From NCBI GenBank assembly GCA_016719945.1, contig JADJYE010000031.1, positions 276,686 to 340,685 of the forward strand: a DNA stretch of 64,000 nucleotides. The letters are read 5' to 3'. Position numbers and translations under genes: made by a program. Below the pieces are notes generated by a model. It made no database searches and was not told the origin of the DNA. It was given only the letters and a program-made list of their open reading frames with translations. The stretch comes from Polyangiaceae bacterium (GTDB lineage: Bacteria > Myxococcota_A > Polyangia > Polyangiales > Polyangiaceae). The first letter of the stretch is position 1. Each line of letters starts with the position of its first letter. Shown here piece by piece: positions 56,972 through 64,000 of the stretch.

Positions 56972-59356
56972 ATGCCCTCCCCGCCTTGGAAGCTCGAGAC
57001 CGGGCTGGCGTCGGTCCTCGACCGCTGGCTCGCCGATCGCGTCGTGAAGAGCTGCCTCGCCGCAGATCGCGCCCTCGCGCCGACCGAGGGCCGCTTCGCG
57101 CCGATCCCCGAAGACCTCGCGCCCGGGCTCGTCGCGGCGCTCCGGTCGCGGAACATTCGCTCGATCTACAGCCACCAGCGCGAGGCCGTCGACGCCGCCC
57201 GCCGCGGTCGTCACGTGGTGGTGTCGACGCCGACGGCGAGCGGCAAGAGCCTGTGCTTCCACCTCCCGGTCCTCGACGCGCTCGCGAAGGACCCCGAGTC
57301 GACCGCCCTGTACCTGTACCCCACGAAGGCGCTCAGCCGCGACCAGGAGGCCGGCATCCGCGAGCTGGCGAGGGACGCGGGCCTCAGCGTCCCCGCGGTC
57401 GTGTACGACGGTGACACCCCCGGCGACGCGCGGCGCGCGGCGCGCGAGCGGACCGCGGTGGTGATGACCAACCCGGACATGCTCCACGCCGGCATCCTGC
57501 CGCACCACGCGTCGTGGTCACGCATGTTCGCGCGCCTCAAATACGTGGTCATCGACGAGCTCCACACCTACCGCGGGGTGTTCGGCTCGCACGTCGCCCA
57601 CGTGCTCGCGAGGCTGTGTCGGGTAGCGGCCTTCCACGGCTCGCGGCCCACCTTCATCTGCGCGACCGCCACCATCGGCAACCCGCGTGAGCACGCGGCG
57701 CGGCTGCTCGGCGTGTCGAGCGAGGAGGTCGAGCTGTGCGACCAGTCGGGCGCGCCCCGTGGGGGGCGCCACGTGCTGTTGTACAACCCTCCCGTCGTCA
57801 ACGCGGAGCTCGGCATCCGCGGCAGCTACCTCAAGGCGGCCGTCCGCCTCACGGCGGATCTGCTGCGCGCGCGCGTCCCCACCATCGTCTTCGGCCCGTC
57901 ACGGAACTCGGTCGAGATCATGCTGAAGTACCTGCGCGACGCGCTCGCCGCGGAGCTGCCCGAGGACGCGATCATGGCGTACCGAGGCGGGTACCTCCCC
58001 GACACGCGCCGGAAGATCGAGCGGGGGCTACGGGAAGGCGAGATCCTCGGCGTCGTCGCGACCAACGCCCTCGAGCTCGGCATCGACGTCGGCGACCTCG
58101 ACGCCGTCGTGTGCGCCAGCTACCCCGGCACCGTCGCTGGCACCTGGCAGCGCTTCGGTCGCGCGGGCAGGCGCAACAAGCTCTCGGCGGCGATCTTGGT
58201 GACGGCGAGCCACTCGATCGATCAGTACCTCGCGTCGAACCCCGAGTTCCTCCTCGACGGCGCGATCGAAGAGGCGCGCATCGATCCGTCGAACACCGAG
58301 ATCGTCATCCAGCACCTGAAGTGCGCGGCCTTCGAGCTCCCGTTCGTCGAGCGCGAGCCCTACGCCACCCTGCAGGCGGAGGAGAGCGGCGAGGCGCTGC
58401 GCTTCCTCGCCCACCACGGCGTGCTCCACGAGCAGTCGGGCCGCTTCCACTGGGCGACCGACAAGTACCCGGCCAACCACGTGAGCCTGCGCAGCGTCGG
58501 CTGGGACAACACCGTGATCATCGATCGGGAGAACGGCAAGACCCTCGCAGAGCTCGACTGGCGGGCCACGCCGACGATGCTGCACGAGCAGGCGATCTAC
58601 CAACACGACGGGGAGCAGTATCAGGTCGAAGAGCTCGACTACGACAACCACAAGGCCTACGTGAAGAAGGTCGTCCCCGACTATTTCACGACCGCGCTCA
58701 CCAACCGCAAGGTCACGCCCCTCGACGCGTCGACCGAGACGAAGCTGTACGGCGGGGCCGGCGTGCTGGGTGAGGTGAGCGTCGTGGAGAAGGTCGTCGG
58801 GTTCAAGAAGATCAAGTTCTTCACCCACGAGAACGCCGGCTACGGAGACGTTCGGCTGCCCGATATCCAGATGCACACGACCAGCTTCTGGTGGCGCGTC
58901 CCAGCGGGGGTGTGCCTCGAGGCAGGCGTCGGGCGCGCGGGCGCCCTGGACGGCCTCCGCGGCATCCTGAGGGCCCTGGAGACCGTCGCGACGATCGCCC
59001 TCATGTGCGAGCCCCGAGACATCGGCCAGGCGATCGAGGACGGCGCGCTCGCGGGTGAGGTCGGAGGCACCGGCTCCGAGTTCGACCCGACGCTCTTCCT
59101 CTTCGACAACGTGCCCGGCGGCGTCGGCCTCGCCGCGCGGATCCACGAGCAAGCGCCCGTCTTGCTCGTCTCGGTGCGAGCGCTGCTGTCGAGGTGCGCG
59201 TGCGAGCACGGCTGCCCTCTGTGCGTGGGCGCCGTCGACGGCCTGCCTCCGATACCGGCCGCGGCGAAGGCCGCGGGGGTCGATCTCGCGCTGGCGGGGT
59301 CGCGCAAGCGAAGCTCGATGCGGGTCCTCGAGCGGCTGATGCGCGGGGACGGCTAG
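56972..59356 (+). CDS. DEAD/DEAH-box helicase with DUF1998 (MrfA-like)
   Basis: A 794-aa superfamily 2 helicase. Motif I TPTASGKS (about 86), motif II VIDELHTY (about 194, the DELH form), CATATIGNP, VFGPSRNS, TNALELGIDVG and motif VI QRFGRAGR are in order, followed by an MZB/DUF1998 region ending in CACEHGCPLC (about 740-749), the four-Cys metal site. This is the architecture of Bacillus MrfA (mitomycin repair) and yeast Hrq1. Likely role is repair of DNA crosslinks or bulky adducts. MrfB, its nuclease partner, is not adjacent. Confidence 0.92.
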   Translation: MPSPPWKLETGLASVLDRWLADRVVKSCLAADRALAPTEGRFAPIPEDLAPGLVAALRSRNIRSIYSHQREAVDAARRGRHVVVSTPTASGKSLCFHLPVLDALAKDPESTALYLYPTKALSRDQEAGIRELARDAGLSVPAVVYDGDTPGDARRAARERTAVVMTNPDMLHAGILPHHASWSRMFARLKYVVIDELHTYRGVFGSHVAHVLARLCRVAAFHGSRPTFICATATIGNPREHAARLLGVSSEEVELCDQSGAPRGGRHVLLYNPPVVNAELGIRGSYLKAAVRLTADLLRARVPTIVFGPSRNSVEIMLKYLRDALAAELPEDAIMAYRGGYLPDTRRKIERGLREGEILGVVATNALELGIDVGDLDAVVCASYPGTVAGTWQRFGRAGRRNKLSAAILVTASHSIDQYLASNPEFLLDGAIEEARIDPSNTEIVIQHLKCAAFELPFVEREPYATLQAEESGEALRFLAHHGVLHEQSGRFHWATDKYPANHVSLRSVGWDNTVIIDRENGKTLAELDWRATPTMLHEQAIYQHDGEQYQVEELDYDNHKAYVKKVVPDYFTTALTNRKVTPLDASTETKLYGGAGVLGEVSVVEKVVGFKKIKFFTHENAGYGDVRLPDIQMHTTSFWWRVPAGVCLEAGVGRAGALDGLRGILRALETVATIALMCEPRDIGQAIEDGALAGEVGGTGSEFDPTLFLFDNVPGGVGLAARIHEQAPVLLVSVRALLSRCACEHGCPLCVGAVDGLPPIPAAAKAAGVDLALAGSRKRSSMRVLERLMRGDG

Positions 59357-59386
59357 CTAGCTGCCGAACGAGGGACACCCCTAGCG

Positions 59387-60178
59387 TCAGGAGCGGAGCG
59401 CGACGAGCACGACGACGCCGACCGCCAGGGCGACGGCGAACCCCGCGACCTTCCGGTCCTTCGGGGCCAGCGTGCGAAACGCGGGGACGCCCGCGCTCGC
59501 AACGAGCGCGATGGGGACGAGCGCAGGGATGGGCTGCGCGAGCGCCGCCGAGGCGATGAAGGCGAGCGCGAGGGCGACCGCGACCGAAGCCGTCACACGC
59601 GCGCGCGAGATGTTGAAGCTCCTGGCGACCGCCAGCAGCAGGGAGATGACGACGAGGTCTCCGATGCCGAGGACGTAGGTGATCGCGGCGGTGCCGGGCA
59701 CGGGCGCGGCGAGCGCGAACGTCGCGAGGGCGCGCTCGCTCTGGGCGACGGCCTTCGTCACGCCCTCGGGGCTGAGCACGGAGGCCCAGTCGGCCGCGGC
59801 CGCGACGATCGTGGCGGGCATCACGTGGCCGGGGTGCTGGACGCGCTCGCCGATCGCTCCGCCCGCCGTGCGCGCGAGCGCGACCAGCGAGAGGAACTGC
59901 AGCGGGATCGCCCAGCGATCCGGCTGGGCCAGCCAGACGAAGGCGACCCCGGCCGTCGCGGCGCCGAAGCTCAGCCACGCGGCCGCGCCGCTGAGCTTCA
60001 CGCCGCTCGACGCGTGCAGAGCACAGAGCGCGAGCCCGACCGCGAGCCCGATCGCACAGAGGTCCTGCAGGACGAGCGAGGTGAGCGGCGCAGCGGGGGC
60101 CAGCGCGACGGCCGCGCCCATCGCGAGGGCGGTGAGCGCGAGCGGCGCGAGGGCGCGGAGCGCCTCGGCTCGCGTCAT
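59387..60178 (-). CDS. Polytopic membrane protein of unknown function
   Basis: A 263-aa, strongly hydrophobic, Ala-rich protein with about eight membrane segments, including a stretch with AVAQSERALATFALAAPVPGTAAITYVLGIGDLVVISLLLAVARSFNI where GIGDLVV resembles the GxGD motif of presenilin-type aspartic proteases. A matching YD motif in a preceding helix is not seen, so I do not call it a protease. ATG at 60178 overlaps the mltG stop (ATGA), making it the last gene of the FG-GAP lipoprotein-mltG operon. Confidence 0.75.
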   Translation of the reverse strand: MTRAEALRALAPLALTALAMGAAVALAPAAPLTSLVLQDLCAIGLAVGLALCALHASSGVKLSGAAAWLSFGAATAGVAFVWLAQPDRWAIPLQFLSLVALARTAGGAIGERVQHPGHVMPATIVAAAADWASVLSPEGVTKAVAQSERALATFALAAPVPGTAAITYVLGIGDLVVISLLLAVARSFNISRARVTASVAVALALAFIASAALAQPIPALVPIALVASAGVPAFRTLAPKDRKVAGFAVALAVGVVVLVALRS

Positions 60179-61383
60179 CGGTGCACGGCCTTGTTGTGCT
60201 CCTCCAGGGTCTCGCTGAACTTGTGCCGGCCCCCCCCGCTGGCGACGAAGAAGAGGTAGCGGGACTCCGTCGGCGACAGGACCGCGGCGATCGAGCGCTC
60301 GCCAGGGCTCGCGATCGGCCCCGGCGGCAGGCCTTCGTTCGTGTACGTGCTGTAGCGGTTCAGCTCGTCGCGGTTCATCGCAGGGGTGATCTTCTTGCCG
60401 TCGAACGAGGCGCAGCTCGGCGCCTGGTCGGGCGCCGCGAGGCAGCCGTACCCGCTGGTCGGGTCCGATTGGAGCAGCTTCGGCTTGAAGTCAGCGAACA
60501 TGAGGCGGTTCAAGAAGACCCCCGCGATGAGCGGGCGCTCTTCGTCGACGGCGGCCTCCTTCTCGACCATCGAGGCGAGCGTCACGATCTCTGCCCGGCC
60601 CCACCCGAGCTTCTCGGCGAGGCGCGTGACCCCGGCCTCGTGCTTCGACGCGAGCCTGCGCCAACGGACGTGCGGCTCGTTCACGAGGCGGTGCAGCACG
60701 TCGTAGGCCGGCGAGTCGATCTGCAGCTCGTACGTCGCCGGGAACAGGTACCCCTCGGCGGACGCCGGCCCGCGCCCCGCCGGCGCGGGCACGTCGAGCA
60801 GCTCGAGCAGCTGCGGGTCTCCGCTGACGCGCACGAACGCGCTCGACGACGTGACGCCCAAGCTCTCGAGCCGCTCCGCGATCTGGAAGCGGTGGAAGCC
60901 CTCCGGGATCACGACCTTCACCGCTCTGCGAGACTTCGAGCGCCCGAGGCAGGCCGCGAGCTCCCCCGGGGTGCTGCCGCCGAACAACACGTGCTCGCCC
61001 GGGATGGGCGCGTCGTTCTTGGAGAGCGTCAAGTAGAGCGCCATGAGGGGCTCGTTGGAGACGGCGCCTTGCTCGGCGAGGAGGCGCGCGACGTCCCTCG
61101 ACGACGCGCCCTTCGGGATATCGACGACGAAGACCGCGCCGTCCCCCGGCCCCTGGCGGCCGGCGAAGACCGCCAGCGCGATCAAGAGCCCAAGGCACGC
61201 CGCGGCGACGATGCCCAGGCCCGCGCCCGCAAGGAGCACGGCGCGCCGCCGCGGGCTCTTCGCCTTGCTGGTCGCTCGGCGCTTGTCAGCTCGGCTCTCG
61301 GCCTTTCGCTCTGCGCGGCGCGGGGCGTCGGGGCTCGGGTCCTCTTTGCCGCCGCGCGACGAGCTCGCGCGGCCTCGGGTCAT
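60175..61383 (-). CDS. mltG: Endolytic murein transglycosylase MltG
   Basis: Cleaves nascent glycan strands in the periplasm, setting their length. A charged N-terminal tail, one membrane helix (about 48-73), then the YceG domain with EGYLFPATYEL, the catalytic Glu in ASMVEKEA, LQSDPTSGYG, STYTNEGLPPGPIASPG and the terminal YLFFVASGGGRHKFSETLEEHN. It is 402 aa (E. coli 340); the extra is mainly the cytosolic tail and a Cys-containing insertion. ATG at 61383 overlaps the stop of the upstream lipoprotein gene. Confidence 0.95.
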   Translation of the reverse strand: MTRGRASSSRGGKEDPSPDAPRRAERKAESRADKRRATSKAKSPRRRAVLLAGAGLGIVAAACLGLLIALAVFAGRQGPGDGAVFVVDIPKGASSRDVARLLAEQGAVSNEPLMALYLTLSKNDAPIPGEHVLFGGSTPGELAACLGRSKSRRAVKVVIPEGFHRFQIAERLESLGVTSSSAFVRVSGDPQLLELLDVPAPAGRGPASAEGYLFPATYELQIDSPAYDVLHRLVNEPHVRWRRLASKHEAGVTRLAEKLGWGRAEIVTLASMVEKEAAVDEERPLIAGVFLNRLMFADFKPKLLQSDPTSGYGCLAAPDQAPSCASFDGKKITPAMNRDELNRYSTYTNEGLPPGPIASPGERSIAAVLSPTESRYLFFVASGGGRHKFSETLEEHNKAVHR

Positions 61384-63875
61384 GACGGGGGCTCGCAGAA
61401 CACGCCCTTGACCACGCCGACGTTGTTGCCTTCATGGCACTCGCTGGCGCCCTGCCCGTCGTTGGCGATGACCGTCACGTCGACCGCGGTGTTCTGGTTG
61501 GTCGGGGGGCTCGTCCACAGGCAGGTCACTTGCTCGCACTCCTCCGGGTCGAGGGCCGTCATCGTCGTCGTCTGGCAGACCTGATCCGCGCCGACATAGA
61601 AGCCGATCACGATCCCGGCGCCCTGGGGGGCGGCGCCGCGGTTGCAGATGTCGACCGTCAAGATGGCGTCTCCGCCGTCGCACGAGTCGAAGTCGCTCGC
61701 GCCGGCGGTGGCGTCCGGGATCGCGCTGCCGTTGGAGTTGCCAGGGACGTTCTGCCGGAAGTTGTTGAGCTCCGGCTGGAGCCAGTTCTTGTCCCACAGC
61801 GAGGTCTGCGGGACGGTGCCGTCCTCCTCGATGTGGGTCACGTGGTACGCGTGCTGGCTCCAGATCGTCCGCGAGCGGACCCACTTGTCGTTCGCGTCGG
61901 AGTACACCCGGATGCCCGAGACACCGTGGGGGTGAGAGGCGCGGCAGGTGTTGCCCGTGCCCGGAGTCCCAGCGTTGGGGGGCGCGCACCTGAGCCCGGC
62001 CTCGTCGCACGCCGCGTCGTCCGCGAGCGCGCAGCACTCTGCCGTGGCCACGCAGCGACAGAGCCCGGCGTCGCACGCGCCCGACACGCAGTCGTCGGGC
62101 TCTTCGCAGCGCACGCCATTCCACTGCGGGTCGACGCCGTCGGCGTTGAGCGTCTGACAGGGGATGCCCGTGCCATCGGGGGAGCAGGCCTTGTTCGACG
62201 GCGTGACCAGGTCTGCGCGGAAATTGCCGTCGACGTCCGCGATGATCGGGTTTTCGTACCAGGTGCAGCTCGACCGGTATTGGCTGAACAGCACCTCTCC
62301 CGTCTGGCCGTTGTAGACGCGGGTGAAGCACTCGTCGCCGTACACGACCTCGGACGTGCCGTCGGCCTCGAAGTCGAAGATGCTCGAGCCGGTGACGTTG
62401 GACGAGATGTCCTGCGTGGAGTGCGACCACAACATGTAGCCCTGCGCCGGGCACGTGCCGCCCACGGCGTCGCAGGTGCCCAGGTTGCACGTGCCACCCG
62501 GGCGCGGCGTCGGGCCGCAGTCGACGTCATACACGGTGTAGAAGGCCCGCCCCGCCACACCCACCTCGACCAGCCCATCGCCGTCGAAATCCGAGATCGT
62601 CGGCGGCCCGCCGCCAGGGTTCATCCCCGGGACGGCGACGGGCGGCATCACGTACGAGCCGTCGAGCGCGTGCACCATCACCGTCGCGTTGCGCACGACC
62701 GCGATCTCGGCGTCGTCGGCCGCGCCGGCCCCGAAGTCACCGAAGTCGGCGACCGCGGCGAACCCGGGTGCGGAGATCGTCCCGTTCGGGAAGCCCGGGT
62801 CCTGGATCCACGCGCCGCCGAGCCACTCCCAAACAAACTGGCCGTTGGTGAGCTCGATCGCGTCGTCGGCGTCGAGGTTCGCCAGCACCGGGAAGAGCCC
62901 GACGCTGTAGGTGACGTAGCCCGGCGGTAGGCCGCCCTTGAGCGCACCCGTCGCGTCGAAGACGACGCCCTCGCGGATGATCTCGGGCGAGCCGTCGTCG
63001 TCGATGTCGTGGATCGACGGGCCGGCCCACCCCAGCGAGCAGCGGTGGTTGGCGGGGTTGCACGCCGCCCAGTTCGCGCCCGCCGGCAGGGGGGCCTTCC
63101 ACAGCAGCCCCCACGTCGCGCCGCTCTTCTTGAACGCGAGCGTCGAGCCGTCTGCGCCGTAGGCGACGATCTCCGCGACGGCGTCGCCGTCGAGGTCCGC
63201 GACCGCGAGCGACGCGCTCGAGACGGTCCAGTCGAGGACCATGTCGCCGTCGAGGTCGGTGCCGCCGAGGTTGGCCTGCAGCGAGCAGTCGTCGCCCGAC
63301 AGGACACGGATCACGCCGAGGTCTTCGGTGTAGTTCGTCGGCACGGTGGCCGTGAACGACGCCGCGATGCTCGGCGACCCGGAGTCGGCGGGCTGATTGA
63401 AGTTCACCACCACGGGTGTGCCTTGCACGTCGACGTGGCCCGGGAACGGATCGTTCGCTGGGGCGACGGCGAACTCGCACTTGATGGTCGGCGAGAGCAG
63501 GCCGGGGATCGCGACCAGCAGGCAGCTCTCGTCGGCGCCGGGCATGACCGTGTCCCACGGCTCGCACAGGCCGGTCTGCTCGTTGCAATACGTGTCGAAG
63601 TCGCAGTCGTCCGCGTCGTTGCACGTCTGCTGGTCCACGCAGGTGCCGTGGGTGCAGATCTGTCCCGCGCTGCAGGGCACCGTGCACTCGACCGTCCCGC
63701 CGCCCATGCCCCCGCCGCCCTGGACGAAGCCCGCGCCTGTACCGCCGGCTCCTCCGTTGCCGCCCGTCGTCGAGGTCGAGCCCCCGCCGCCTGTCGGGGT
63801 CTGTGAGTCGTCGGAGCAGCCGCCGCCCACGGCGAGCAGCGACGCGACACCGACGGAAAAGACAATGCGCTTCAT
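61380..63875 (-). CDS. Large FG-GAP lipoprotein with EGF-like Cys modules
   Basis: An 831-aa secreted protein. Lipobox AVGGGC (Cys 20), Gly/Thr-rich linker, then Cys-rich modules (CTVPCSAGQICTHGTCVDQQTC; CDFDTYCNEQTGLC) like EGF or stigma-type domains. FG-GAP-like repeats follow (DLDGDAVAEIVAYG; DIDDDGSPEIIREG; DFDGDGLVEVGVAG; DVDGNFRADLVTP), then a second Cys cluster (CRCVATAECCALADDAAC) and a CARDB-like end. Coupled to mltG by ATGA. ATG at 63875, divergent from the edge gene. Likely surface-exposed. Confidence 0.88.
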   Translation of the reverse strand: MKRIVFSVGVASLLAVGGGCSDDSQTPTGGGGSTSTTGGNGGAGGTGAGFVQGGGGMGGGTVECTVPCSAGQICTHGTCVDQQTCNDADDCDFDTYCNEQTGLCEPWDTVMPGADESCLLVAIPGLLSPTIKCEFAVAPANDPFPGHVDVQGTPVVVNFNQPADSGSPSIAASFTATVPTNYTEDLGVIRVLSGDDCSLQANLGGTDLDGDMVLDWTVSSASLAVADLDGDAVAEIVAYGADGSTLAFKKSGATWGLLWKAPLPAGANWAACNPANHRCSLGWAGPSIHDIDDDGSPEIIREGVVFDATGALKGGLPPGYVTYSVGLFPVLANLDADDAIELTNGQFVWEWLGGAWIQDPGFPNGTISAPGFAAVADFGDFGAGAADDAEIAVVRNATVMVHALDGSYVMPPVAVPGMNPGGGPPTISDFDGDGLVEVGVAGRAFYTVYDVDCGPTPRPGGTCNLGTCDAVGGTCPAQGYMLWSHSTQDISSNVTGSSIFDFEADGTSEVVYGDECFTRVYNGQTGEVLFSQYRSSCTWYENPIIADVDGNFRADLVTPSNKACSPDGTGIPCQTLNADGVDPQWNGVRCEEPDDCVSGACDAGLCRCVATAECCALADDAACDEAGLRCAPPNAGTPGTGNTCRASHPHGVSGIRVYSDANDKWVRSRTIWSQHAYHVTHIEEDGTVPQTSLWDKNWLQPELNNFRQNVPGNSNGSAIPDATAGASDFDSCDGGDAILTVDICNRGAAPQGAGIVIGFYVGADQVCQTTTMTALDPEECEQVTCLWTSPPTNQNTAVDVTVIANDGQGASECHEGNNVGVVKGVFCEPPS

Positions 63876-63933
63876 GTCGGAAACGTACCAAAGTAGAGGC
63901 CCGCGTGTCGTCGGGGTATAGAGCGATCGTCCG

Positions 63934-64000
63934 ATGCCGTTGCCGCCGCTCCCTCGCGTCCTCGTCCCGCACCCGCACGTGCGCGTCGATGACAGCGTTC
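63934..64000 (+). CDS. Start of an unidentified gene, truncated by the window edge
   Basis: ATG at 63934 opens an uninterrupted frame to the end (MPLPPLPRVLVPHPHVRVDDSV). A TATAGA -10-like box at 63917-63922 lies 11 nt before it. Too short to identify. Confidence 0.45.
   Translation, partial: MPLPPLPRVLVPHPHVRVDDSV

Noticed and set aside
59387..60178. Intramembrane aspartic protease for the polytopic protein, because of GIGDLVV
   Set aside because: The second catalytic Asp (YD in the preceding helix) is not seen and the total layout is unclear.

Overview
The window looks like the chromosome of a myxobacterium, most likely from the Sorangium/Polyangium side of the Myxococcota. The evidence is very high G+C, frequent GTG and TTG starts, and many secreted Gly/Cys-rich lipoproteins. 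Myxobacterial domains also recur: PilZ paralogs, a DUF4215-type disulfide repeat, a MopE-like metal-binding motif, an AgmX/PglI C-terminal domain, and kinases reading HRDLTPGN. No phage, integrase, IS transposase, CRISPR array or biosynthetic cluster is visible; this is housekeeping DNA mixed with lineage-specific genes.

Layout. 1-2.3 kb: 5' part of thrS (minus strand), then about 800 bp of non-coding repeats (a 58-bp array, a dispersed repeat, a 38-bp hairpin array) and tRNA-Val(GAC). 2.36-10 kb: yajC-secD-secF-recJ, then mlaF and mlaD. 10-15.3 kb: an inverted copy of the dispersed repeat, a Tat-like exported protein, an aspartate aminotransferase, tRNA-Val(CAC), a membrane-anchored protein and two PilZ proteins. 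15.4-21 kb (minus): a frameshifted outer-membrane-type protein, lexA, pilT and pilB. 21-27.3 kb (plus): an FHA protein, a Ser/Thr kinase, two small lipoproteins and a large TPR protein with a degenerate caspase-like N-terminus. 27.3-34.7 kb: a PPC-like lipoprotein, pruA, DUF2804 plus Nudix, three lipoproteins (one with a formylglycine-enzyme fold) and a DUF4336 protein. 34.7-46.7 kb: an FHA-sigma54 activator, a nitrilase-family amidase, a tail-anchored Ser/Thr kinase, a TPR protein, a type II NADH dehydrogenase, DUF2505, PilZ, and an OmpA-like plus AgmX/PglI lipoprotein pair. 46.7-53.4 kb: a VCBS/FG-GAP lipoprotein, an aminotransferase coupled to a polytopic membrane protein, a candidate small RNA and a lipoprotein. 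53.4-64 kb: isoaspartyl peptidase, lspA-lspA-lgt, an MrfA-like helicase, a membrane protein, mltG and a large FG-GAP lipoprotein; a gene starts at the right edge.

Functional themes are protein export and lipoprotein maturation (SecDF/YajC, two LspA, Lgt, and more than ten lipoprotein substrates), type IV pili and c-di-GMP reception (PilB, PilT, three PilZ proteins), and phospho-signalling (two Ser/Thr kinases, two FHA proteins, one sigma54 activator).

The most unusual material is non-coding. A family of intergenic double-hairpin elements has a conserved core and a palindrome whose stem changes sequence while keeping pairing; several copies sit just after stop codons in the orientation of a terminator. 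A promoter-to-terminator unit of about 300 nt carries an exact anti-Shine-Dalgarno sequence. A near-perfect operator palindrome fills the promoter spacer of the helicase. Three genes show single-base homopolymer indels; the assembly should be checked there before calling pseudogenes.
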